From Sphingobacterium sp. (GTDB taxonomy: Bacteria > Bacteroidota > Bacteroidia > Sphingobacteriales > Sphingobacteriaceae), in NCBI GenBank assembly GCA_022712315.1, contig JALAGS010000028.1:1-64000 (forward strand): a DNA stretch of 64,000 nt, read 5' to 3'. Positions 48,884 to 57,755 of the stretch are shown here, in pieces (the first letter of the stretch is position 1; the number at the start of each line of letters is the position of its first letter). The translations under genes and the position numbers were made by a program. The notes beneath the pieces were generated by a model. The model did no database searches and had not been told where the DNA came from. It saw nothing but the letters and a program-made list of their open reading frames with translations.

Positions 48884-49906
48884 CTATCTCCCTACAAACG
48901 CCGCATCGCTTAATGTTTTAATAAAAGCGATAATATCCTCCTTTTCCGCTTCGGTCATAGCAATCCGATTGCCATTTTCTTTAAGCAAAGGATCTAAATT
49001 AGCTGCATCCAAAACGCCATGATCAAAATAATCCAAAACAGCTTTTAGCGTCGGAAACTGGCCAAAACTTCCATAAGGAGCCGTATATTCGGCATTCCTC
49101 AAAGACGGCACCCGAAAAGCCATATAATCTTCTTCCGCACCTGTGATGCGCGCCCTCCCCGCTTCGTCGGGATTTTTATTTAATGGGAACCCCACATTTC
49201 TAAAACTCTGATCGGTAAATAATTCTGTTGCATGGCAACTTTCACATTTTAACTTAAACACCTGGTACCCCCTTGCTTCCGAGATTGTAAATTGCTCTCC
49301 TTCACCTCGTTTTACCTTATCATATTTACTGTTGGCCGAAATTAAAGTATACTCATACTGTGCAATACTTTTATAAATACGATCCGGTGTTATGCGCTCA
49401 TCGCCGAAAACCCTCTTGAACAAATTTTTATAATCGACATCTGTACTGATTTTGCCGATAACTTCTACGATAGAAGAGTTCATCTCCTCATGCGTGATAA
49501 TTGGAACCAGAGGTTGTTTCTCCAGTTCAAGTATATTGCCATCCCAATTGTAGAATTTCATAAAAGCCAAATTCTGTAAGGGGGGCGTATTCCGAAATCC
49601 AACACGACCATATATACCTGTTGCTTGCATTTTTCCATCGGAAAAGGCAAGAGACGGGTTATGGCAGCTTGCACATGAGATCGTATTATTGCCACTAAAT
49701 CTCTTCTCATTAAATAGTTTTTCGCCTAATTCGACGCCATACTTCGTTGGCTTATTGCTATTAAATGAATTAGTTAAACTGGGGAAATCTGCCGGAATAT
49801 TGAAAGGGATTGTGGGGTTGTCTTCAATCGCATATTCAACGATGTCATCCCTGCTACAGGACAAAGCGATTACTATAACTGTTAGGATTAAGATGACTTT
49901 TTTCAT
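48884..49906 (-). CDS. Diheme cytochrome c peroxidase/MauG-family protein (MbnH-like candidate), lipoprotein
   Basis: 340 aa; lipobox IALSCSRD; two heme motifs CASCHNPSLAFSDG and CESCHATELFTDQSFRNVGFP. Confidence 0.92.
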   Translation of the reverse strand: MKKVILILTVIVIALSCSRDDIVEYAIEDNPTIPFNIPADFPSLTNSFNSNKPTKYGVELGEKLFNEKRFSGNNTISCASCHNPSLAFSDGKMQATGIYGRVGFRNTPPLQNLAFMKFYNWDGNILELEKQPLVPIITHEEMNSSIVEVIGKISTDVDYKNLFKRVFGDERITPDRIYKSIAQYEYTLISANSKYDKVKRGEGEQFTISEARGYQVFKLKCESCHATELFTDQSFRNVGFPLNKNPDEAGRARITGAEEDYMAFRVPSLRNAEYTAPYGSFGQFPTLKAVLDYFDHGVLDAANLDPLLKENGNRIAMTEAEKEDIIAFIKTLSDAAFVGR

Positions 49907-50053
49907 CCTTCTATTTTTATCAATGGTTGACGATTATCCAAAACACATGTTCCGAAGGCATGATGCCAGCAGAATGGTCACATTTGTTTATGCATGACTT
50001 ATTTAAATAAACGGCTACAACCTAATTCAAGATTATAGCCGTTTACTTACTAT

Positions 50054-50902
50054 TTAGTTGGAAACACTCTCAACAGCAAACATACCGGCGGTATCGCTAG
50101 TTCCATTTCCACCGAGGTTATCAACAAACTTCACCATTTCCACGGCCGAATGAATACTAGGCACGGCATTATTCGCGCCCAAAGTGATCGTATTGGTTTT
50201 TCCGCTTAGAAGCTTATCGAAATCTGCTCTGATATTAATTTGTGGCACACTTTTGCCTACATTCATTAAAGATGGTAGACTTAATGTGATATCCCGATAA
50301 GCATCTACACCTTGTTTATAAGTAGATTCATCGCCATTTGTTCCATTAACCGTACTTCCTGTATGGATAGATAGTTCCTTATGGTCTACACCATAAAAGC
50401 CTTCCAGTTTTGTAAACCTGTACCCAGTTCCCCATTCCCAATGCATTTGGGTATCGTTTGCACCTGCAGCCGCATAAAAAGCTGGAAATCTAAGTTGGTC
50501 CAAGGTATTTATCTCCTGCTTAACACCCAAACCAAATTTAATCTGTTTGTATTCGCCAACAGGTATATTACTCAGCACATAATTTAAACTTGCCGCTTTC
50601 GCCTGATCGATTACTGTCGCCCCCCTATCCAAGTCATTTACATGATAAGGGACTTCAGTCCCATCGGATTTAATAAGCCTGATATTGCTAATCACATACT
50701 TGAGCTCCGAAAATTGATGCACTTGTCCATTCGCCGAGGTATTTGTTGCAGCTGCGGGAGATTCAGCTCCACCTAAAACAATTGTTGTATTTTTAAACGT
50801 ATTGTTGAAATGCAAATTAACACTATTGGCAACATCTTCACTTTTACTGCATGAAATCATGACCAGCGAGATCATCATAAGTTTGATTGTATTTGTTTTC
50901 AT
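50054..50902 (-). CDS. MbnP-family copper-associated lipoprotein
   Basis: 282 aa; lipobox VMISCSKS; FSELKYVISNIRLIKSDG, MHWEWGTGYRFTKLEGFYG. Confidence 0.88.
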   Translation of the reverse strand: MKTNTIKLMMISLVMISCSKSEDVANSVNLHFNNTFKNTTIVLGGAESPAAATNTSANGQVHQFSELKYVISNIRLIKSDGTEVPYHVNDLDRGATVIDQAKAASLNYVLSNIPVGEYKQIKFGLGVKQEINTLDQLRFPAFYAAAGANDTQMHWEWGTGYRFTKLEGFYGVDHKELSIHTGSTVNGTNGDESTYKQGVDAYRDITLSLPSLMNVGKSVPQINIRADFDKLLSGKTNTITLGANNAVPSIHSAVEMVKFVDNLGGNGTSDTAGMFAVESVSN

Positions 50903-50924
50903 TTTATGTTAAGTTTTAAATTAT

Positions 50925-52913
50925 TTAAAAATTGATTTTTAAGGATATAAATATATTTCTACCCATACGGGGTATATTTCCCCAATCCGCATAGGTACTA
51001 TAGTATTCATTGAAGATATTTTCCGCACCGACCTGAAATACTGCTGTCAATTTTCTTATCTTGAAATTATAGTCAGCAGAGGCATTCCAGATCTTATAAG
51101 ATGCCGTTTTGTCTTCTCCATATTCGGGACTGTAGTTGACCTGACTAAAGTCTCCGTTGATGGAAGTCTGCACACCGATCATTTTATACCGGTAATGCAA
51201 TGATGTCTGGTAGCTTAATGGACGTATAAAAGGTAGATTTCCGCCCATATTGTCCTTCCCTTTGGCATAAGTAAGTACAGCTTTCCAATCCAGATCCGGC
51301 AAGATCTGGTACTGCGCATCAAGCGCGAGATTAAACAATGTCGCATGATCTAAGGAGGTATACCCTTTCACACCTACAGACTGATAGTTCATCGGGCTAC
51401 CCAAACTCAAAATTCGTCCAATAATGTAATCTTGGATAAAGAAATAGTTTGCCTTAGCACCAATGCTCAACTTCTCCGTCTTAAATCCGGCACTGGCATT
51501 GGCTTCGTAAGAAACCTCATTTTTTAAATCCGGGTTTCCGATATAATCATAGCGATCGAAACTATTATACATGTAATAACCATAAGCTTCCGAAACGGAA
51601 GGCGCCCGGTGTCCAAATCCTGTACCTACAGAAAAGTCAAACGGACCAATATTTAATTGATAGCTGGCATGTAGGCTCGGAAGAACTCTATTTTTCTTTT
51701 GCGGGGAACCGGGATGAAAAATCCAGTTAAATTCGACGTATTTCGAATAATTATAGTTCAAACCCAATGAGCCCCCAAAGACAACTCTGCTGATATCGGA
51801 AAGATCCAGTGTGTTATTCATCGCTACACTCGCAAAACGCGTGGTCACCCATGGCCAGCTATAGGCAAACATGGTTTGCTTGGACCGGTCCTGAGGATAC
51901 ATACGCATTTCCGCGATAGATAGATTGTCGTAAGCATTTACCTGTATTTCAGAAGAATAACGATCTTTCTGCAGATTAATTTTGGACAAAAGACCGTAGG
52001 TTGTGCTCCAGCCAGGCATATCCATATGAACCAAATTTTCAGGACGCGTGGTGTCATCCATATAGTGTTCAATTGCATTAAAATAAACTTTGGTATCCCA
52101 TGCTTTTACCAAGCCTTCTTCAAACAGCTGTTTGTATGCCGCAGAAGTAATAATTGCTCTCGACAGCCACAGGTCCATTGGTAAGGCCGGAAAGCCTACA
52201 TCTTTAGCACGATCAAAAATAGCATCCACCCGAACCGCGGAAAGAGGACTTGTTTTATAAGCCAGACCTAACGATGCATTGAATTTATTATATTGAGAAT
52301 GCCGTACTTCATCGTCATTGCCATCATAATAATTCCCTGCTTTCCGGAAGGCAATACTTCCATCTGCCACAAATTTGTCGCTTGAATAATATAAATTTCC
52401 GAGATTAAAAGTCTGCTTATTATTGAATTCAAAACCTGTCTGATAGGCCCCGCCAAATTTTTTCTGCAGACCAAACGATGTATTTCTTCTTTTCAGATCT
52501 ATACTTCCTGCGACCGAAGCTCCATGTAAATTTCCCTCCTGTCCAGATTTAATAGCTATGGATGAAAGATTATTACTTTCGACATAGGAGGTTATCGGAT
52601 CCATCTTATCGGTACAGGCTCCAAAGACATGCATTCCATCGATCGTTATTGTAGAACGCTCACTACTCATGTTATTGAGCAGGGGCTCCCAAGCATATGC
52701 TCCACGTTTGATGAAACTAATATTACTTGCAGAGGCTAAGAATTCATCCACGGAGACTGCCATCTTCAGATCGTTCTCAATCTTCTTTTTGACTGCTGCA
52801 TTGACCGTCACCTCCTCAAGACGTCTCGTTGTATCGCGCGTAACAGCATTGCTTTGTCCATTAACATTCAATCCCAAGAGAAGCATCAAGAGACTAAAAC
52901 TTATCTTCTTCAT
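50925..52913 (-). CDS. TonB-dependent receptor, OprC/NosA-like copper receptor
   Basis: 662 aa; plug DGMHVFGACTDKMDPITSYVESNNLSSI with CxxxM (C100/M104), HxM at 283-285 (EHYMDD), C-terminal beta-barrel ending FISLKINF. Confidence 0.92.
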   Translation of the reverse strand: MKKISFSLLMLLLGLNVNGQSNAVTRDTTRRLEEVTVNAAVKKKIENDLKMAVSVDEFLASASNISFIKRGAYAWEPLLNNMSSERSTITIDGMHVFGACTDKMDPITSYVESNNLSSIAIKSGQEGNLHGASVAGSIDLKRRNTSFGLQKKFGGAYQTGFEFNNKQTFNLGNLYYSSDKFVADGSIAFRKAGNYYDGNDDEVRHSQYNKFNASLGLAYKTSPLSAVRVDAIFDRAKDVGFPALPMDLWLSRAIITSAAYKQLFEEGLVKAWDTKVYFNAIEHYMDDTTRPENLVHMDMPGWSTTYGLLSKINLQKDRYSSEIQVNAYDNLSIAEMRMYPQDRSKQTMFAYSWPWVTTRFASVAMNNTLDLSDISRVVFGGSLGLNYNYSKYVEFNWIFHPGSPQKKNRVLPSLHASYQLNIGPFDFSVGTGFGHRAPSVSEAYGYYMYNSFDRYDYIGNPDLKNEVSYEANASAGFKTEKLSIGAKANYFFIQDYIIGRILSLGSPMNYQSVGVKGYTSLDHATLFNLALDAQYQILPDLDWKAVLTYAKGKDNMGGNLPFIRPLSYQTSLHYRYKMIGVQTSINGDFSQVNYSPEYGEDKTASYKIWNASADYNFKIRKLTAVFQVGAENIFNEYYSTYADWGNIPRMGRNIFISLKINF

Positions 52914-52918
52914 AGCTA

Positions 52919-53824
52919 CTAGAACAGAATATCAATGTATAACTCACTTTTACGTCCTTCTACACCCGGTGTAAAATCTTTTGGCACCTCTGTCCCGGCT
53001 ATTACCCGTCCATTTTGGTTAACCAAAATAAAATTCAGCGTCCAATTGCCTGTCATTGTGTAATTCACAACACCTTGATACAATCCACCTCCCTGCTGTA
53101 CCAAGTCCTTGTTATTGGGCGAAGAATGGTTACCCATCGAAGGTTCCGGCATCCGTGGATCCAATTGCAGGACATATCCATTGACTGTGGCATAAGACAA
53201 TTGTGCGGCATCCAATTTATAAATCCCTGCAACCAATTTATTCTCAGAAACATTCGGCTTCCTTGGAGAAATCAACGCAATTATATATTGCTCATTATCT
53301 TTCCCTGTAAATGTGGTCATGTTAAGATTTTTGTTTGTCTGCGGCTTTACAGTTACATTTTGTATAGCCGAAAAATTCTGATCGCCAATTTTAAAATTGA
53401 TTTCCAAACTCCAGGTCGTTCCTTCAGAGCTCGTATTCATAAACACACTGTACCCCGAAAAATAGCGACCATCCAAGGTATAATCCAATACCGATTGGTG
53501 TGGACAGGAAATTTTCACTCCTTGAGCATCGGTCTGTATTGGTCGAAAGCCGACCGAAGAAACCTCCACGGGCTCATTTGTTTGCTGCTTATTAATTTTC
53601 ACCCGGATATCATTGTATCCCCGGTACAAAACTCCTCCTAAGGCCTCAATACGAATAGTAAAACCCGAAGAAACAAAACTCGAAACCTCTTTAAACTCCG
53701 GATTCTCCTCAACTGTATTTCCCCGTTCAGCCTCATAATCTGTTTTTTCCTTTGTACAGGATGTTAGGAAAAAGCATATAATCAAGATATAGAAACCAGC
53801 ACTTTTTAGATATAAATCTCTCAT
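52919..53824 (-). CDS. Lipoprotein with YtkA-like domain(s)
   Basis: 301 aa; lipobox FFLTSCTKE; GGVLYRGYNDIRVKI and MPEPSMGNHSSPNNKDLVQQGGGLYQGVVNYTMTGNWTLNFILV. Confidence 0.8.
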   Translation of the reverse strand: MRDLYLKSAGFYILIICFFLTSCTKEKTDYEAERGNTVEENPEFKEVSSFVSSGFTIRIEALGGVLYRGYNDIRVKINKQQTNEPVEVSSVGFRPIQTDAQGVKISCPHQSVLDYTLDGRYFSGYSVFMNTSSEGTTWSLEINFKIGDQNFSAIQNVTVKPQTNKNLNMTTFTGKDNEQYIIALISPRKPNVSENKLVAGIYKLDAAQLSYATVNGYVLQLDPRMPEPSMGNHSSPNNKDLVQQGGGLYQGVVNYTMTGNWTLNFILVNQNGRVIAGTEVPKDFTPGVEGRKSELYIDILF

Positions 53825-54238
53825 CTATAATTTTTCATTTGTGATGAAACTATCCGAATAATTCATTTCCTCATGTGATTATTCATGCGTAATTTTTATA
53901 CTCATGGATCCGTCGCACGCGGTTTAAATAAATCATAACGGTATCATCTGTTACGAATGGATCTATTTTATCGTATAGATGAATCTAGTATGCTCCATTC
54001 AATTTTAAGAGAATTGAAACCGCTAGATTGATTTTCAACAGATTAACACCTATTATTAAGGTTCGAAAATCCATTCAAAATGGCTTGGATCCACATAGCA
54101 ACATAGCCCAAACAATCAGGTCGGTTTCATTGAAATAACTAGTTATTGAATAAGGGTTCGCGACGATAAAAAAATCAACAGGACGTATCCTTCATGAAAG
54201 AACCGCTATTACTTATTCAAATAAAATGTTAGCTGGAT

Positions 54239-54616
54239 TTAAACCAAAGGGGGATGAAATATTGTAAAGATGGGGTTATAGGAATAATCTTCTTTATATA
54301 CTGGAAGCAGGCGCTCCACAGTGTCTTCATAAAGAGTTGCGCTCTTAAACGTAAAATCTTGCGTATTATTTATAAAAACGACATCAATAATGCGGAATTC
54401 AAGGTTTTTTTGTTCCTTTTCCTCATGTTCGCGCATCTTTTTCATCAAAATACATTGTCCTCTACAGGCCAATGCATTATCGTTAAAGCGATTGATACAT
54501 TCGTAACGTGCGATATAATCTCTATTCAATTCGAAGACCGTCCACAGCCATACCGTTGAGAAGCTCTGTAGGAGCATCAAGGGTAATAGAATCCATATAA
54601 ACAGTCTGACTTTCAT
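54239..54616 (-). CDS. Small membrane-anchored protein with CxxxC motif, unknown function
   Basis: 125 aa; N-terminal hydrophobic helix; ARYECINRFNDNALACRGQCILMKKM. Confidence 0.7.
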   Translation of the reverse strand: MKVRLFIWILLPLMLLQSFSTVWLWTVFELNRDYIARYECINRFNDNALACRGQCILMKKMREHEEKEQKNLEFRIIDVVFINNTQDFTFKSATLYEDTVERLLPVYKEDYSYNPIFTIFHPPLV

Positions 54617-54767
54617 TCGAATACTTTATTCTCAATAACATCTAACGTCATGAAGATAAATCACTTGTCTTGTAAATTTACAAAATCAAGCTGATGATAA
54701 CTCATCTCGAGAGCTGGGCAAATATAACAAATGAATCTTGGAATAAACAAATTCCATTAGAAAGAAA

Positions 54768-54797
54768 AAGTCCTAGGCAGAAAACTACCCAGGACTT
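54768..54797 (-). terminator. Rho-independent terminator downstream of the PUL operon
   Basis: Minus strand aagtcctgggtag-tttt-ctgcctaggactt followed by tttct; 13-bp stem with two wobble pairs. Confidence 0.7.
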
Positions 54798-54814
54798 AAA
54801 AAACTCAATTTTTA

Positions 54815-56152
54815 TTATTTTGCCGCAACCGTCAAGACAGCTTTCTTATTTCCGGCAGTTAAATCCAGTGTAAAGACATACGTTTTACCTGATTCTAATA
54901 CTTTACCGGTTTTTATACCAAGATTGCCCGAATCACGTCCATTATTTCCATCACCCACAAATACAATATCACTTGTAGTCGTCACGTCGGTACCTCCAAA
55001 TTCACCTCCCCATCCTTTTTGATGGAAAAATTTGAAGTTGATGTTATCCGTGTTTATAGATTCCCCGGCCTTAACAGTTACCTGATATTTCTTGTTGCCT
55101 AATGGGACCAAACAAAGGGCTTTATCCGTGTTCCATCCTACCTGATTACTCGATACTTTAGGTTTTCCGATTCCTTCGCCAATAATCCAGACAGCCCCGC
55201 TTCCGTCATCTTGCAATTTTGCTAAATCACTGCCTGTCATCGCTTCAACTACAAAGTATTTTAAGGCAAAGTCTGCTGTAACACGGTATTTCCCTGTCGT
55301 TCCATTAAAAGATAGGGTTCCATCAGCAGCTTTGGTAAAGAAATCGGGATCAATCCACCACTCTTGCAGATCTGCAATACCATCAAAGGTCGCTGTTTTT
55401 CCTTGGGCCAGTTCAATTTCGACTTTAGCATGCTTATCATCGATACGGCTAAACTGGGATCCATTAAGTAATACAACAATAAATGGCGATGCCTGAAATG
55501 TCAATGTATTAAATTGAATTGGATATACACCAGAGGTTGAATTTGAAAATGGAATTTCAACGGTAGAACCTAAGTTCACCATATTATTCACCCATCCAAA
55601 GTTCATCGAATTGCCTTGTGTACCTACTTTTGGCGCTTGGATATAACCCTTTACCTCTGCTGGAAAGTTTTCTTTTGCCGCATATTGGTTACGCCCTACC
55701 TTTTCCATTCGATAGGACTTGGATTCGGTGACCAGCGTTAGATATGGAAAGTCCGGCCTGCTGAGACTGATATCAAAAGACTGTTCGCTCGTCTTCTGGC
55801 TAATATTCTGTAAGACAAACTTTAGCGTTGCTTTCCCATCAGGAATATTTTTCAAGAAAGGAACATAAATCTTTCCTGTATAATCTCCATTTTCTTTCGT
55901 ACGGATCACGGTTTCGGTAACCTTATCGTCTGTAAAATATAATTGAGCCTTCACTGTCGACAGCGCAACTTTATTATCCGAAACGTGGACCTGAAATTCG
56001 AGGCTATCCCCAAAATTTGCTGTTGAAATAGGAACTTTCAACTCAATCTTAGGATCCCCTATTTGGTAGGTATATTTTTCATCCTTTTTACAGGAACTGA
56101 CCGCAGCAATAGCAGTGGTTCCCAATAGCATATTGATGAGATATCTTTTCAT
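54815..56152 (-). CDS. SusE/SusF-like (DUF5125-type) surface lipoprotein
   Basis: 445 aa; lipobox AAVSSCKKD; Ig-like/SusE-like repeats; position after SusCD and GH30. Confidence 0.75.
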   Translation of the reverse strand: MKRYLINMLLGTTAIAAVSSCKKDEKYTYQIGDPKIELKVPISTANFGDSLEFQVHVSDNKVALSTVKAQLYFTDDKVTETVIRTKENGDYTGKIYVPFLKNIPDGKATLKFVLQNISQKTSEQSFDISLSRPDFPYLTLVTESKSYRMEKVGRNQYAAKENFPAEVKGYIQAPKVGTQGNSMNFGWVNNMVNLGSTVEIPFSNSTSGVYPIQFNTLTFQASPFIVVLLNGSQFSRIDDKHAKVEIELAQGKTATFDGIADLQEWWIDPDFFTKAADGTLSFNGTTGKYRVTADFALKYFVVEAMTGSDLAKLQDDGSGAVWIIGEGIGKPKVSSNQVGWNTDKALCLVPLGNKKYQVTVKAGESINTDNINFKFFHQKGWGGEFGGTDVTTTSDIVFVGDGNNGRDSGNLGIKTGKVLESGKTYVFTLDLTAGNKKAVLTVAAK

Positions 56153-56208
56153 TTGTTCATAATTTATGCGCTATCGATGAGATAGCGCCAGGGTTCATCA
56201 TTCTCCAG

Positions 56209-57702
56209 TTAATATGTCCAGCGGTAAGAAACGACCGACTTGGCTGGTACATCATAGCTAAAATGATGTTTACCATCTGCCAACGTAATTTTACGGCTGT
56301 CGCCAGATTCGTTCAACAGAACAACAGCATAGGTTCCATCTGTATTTTGGAACGCAGTATAAACCAAACCTTCCGCTGTATAGCCAGACGCACCAATCCG
56401 CGTAGCTCCTGATTTGACCACCGAAGAAAGATGACCGACAATATAATAATGCGAATTGCGTGTTATATTCTTATAATTTGCCTTACTGATATCTACAGCT
56501 CCGTAACAAGTCTGGCAGCCCCCTTCGCGATTTGGTCCTTTGTCGGTATCTAACATCAAATTCCAAACAATAACGCCCTTGCTCCAGTTGTTTACGGTAC
56601 CAAGTGCCACTTCACGCATATCCTCCATCAACCGCTTTTCGAGATTCCGGCCATCATTCCATTCGCCAATGGATGTTTCTGTAAATACCAACTCCTTGTC
56701 TGGACGTTGATTATGAATATCAATTAACTCCGCTTTATCGCCACCATAGTTATGATATGCTGCACCCGCTATAAATGACGCCGCTCCCGCATCGTTGTAG
56801 ATCTTGACCGGATAATCCGTCTGATCGGCAATATTATCATAGTTATAATTATGGTCAAACGCATAGATTTTTGTTGACAGGTTTGCCGCTTTTAATTGAG
56901 GTCCCAAAGCTTGTTTGACGAAAGCTCGTTGTTCTTGCCAGGACATATAAAGCGAAGCGGAGTTTTTCCGGTTCAAAGGTTCATTTTGAACTGTAATCGA
57001 ATAAATATTAACGCCTTCTTTTTTCATTGCCTGAATCCATTGGACAAAATACCAACCGTAATCTTGATAATATTTTGGATTTAACTGACCACTGGTCCAT
57101 GAATCAAATGGTTTTAAATCGGTCAGGTTGTTCACTTTCATCCATTTGGGCGGAGTCCAGGGTGAACCCATGATTTTTATGGATGGGTTGATCGCAAGTA
57201 TTTCTTTCAGCACCGGAATGACATATTGCGTCTCTTCCGACTGTAGTCCAAAATTCTCCTTTCCTTCCTTATCCCAACAGGTATACTCACTCAGCGAAAA
57301 ATCAGAACATCCAATGGCAATACGGATATAATTCATGCCCATCCCATCCTTATCGGAAAATGTCTCTGTGAGGAATTTCGTCCGATCTTCCTTACTCATC
57401 TTCATTAGATTATAACAGGTAGAACCTGTAATTGCTGCACCGAATCCATCCATCGTCTGGAATTTTTGGGTAGGATCTATCGTAATCGTATTCGGAGACA
57501 TATTGAATTTGGAGCTGAAATCAACAAAGCGTTTACCAAAATCCAAAGACCGGCTACCGGTTGTTGTGTAGATAGTTACATCGCCACTTTTTTTAATATC
57601 TTCACCTTGTGAAGGTGTATAGCTGTCGCGGTTACAAGATGTTGCCGTTACCAAACAGGACAACAAGAATGTATATATCATAGTTGTATTATTATATTTC
57701 AT
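56209..57702 (-). CDS. Glycoside hydrolase family 30 (beta-1,6-glucanase/glucosylceramidase-like)
   Basis: 497 aa; QTMDGFGAAITGSTCYNL, YIRIAIGCSDFS, SPWTPPKWMK, acid/base ITVQNEPLN, nucleophile LVFTETSIGEW. Confidence 0.93.
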   Translation of the reverse strand: MKYNNTTMIYTFLLSCLVTATSCNRDSYTPSQGEDIKKSGDVTIYTTTGSRSLDFGKRFVDFSSKFNMSPNTITIDPTQKFQTMDGFGAAITGSTCYNLMKMSKEDRTKFLTETFSDKDGMGMNYIRIAIGCSDFSLSEYTCWDKEGKENFGLQSEETQYVIPVLKEILAINPSIKIMGSPWTPPKWMKVNNLTDLKPFDSWTSGQLNPKYYQDYGWYFVQWIQAMKKEGVNIYSITVQNEPLNRKNSASLYMSWQEQRAFVKQALGPQLKAANLSTKIYAFDHNYNYDNIADQTDYPVKIYNDAGAASFIAGAAYHNYGGDKAELIDIHNQRPDKELVFTETSIGEWNDGRNLEKRLMEDMREVALGTVNNWSKGVIVWNLMLDTDKGPNREGGCQTCYGAVDISKANYKNITRNSHYYIVGHLSSVVKSGATRIGASGYTAEGLVYTAFQNTDGTYAVVLLNESGDSRKITLADGKHHFSYDVPAKSVVSYRWTY

Positions 57703-57755
57703 CTGTTAATAATTTTTTCCCATCCATCGGACGGAACTTCCCATTTTTAAATCAA

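Noticed and set aside
53015-53641. 208-aa ORF on the plus strand
   Set aside because: Antisense to a well-supported lipoprotein gene with lipobox and YtkA-like domain; no start context, no recognisable domain.
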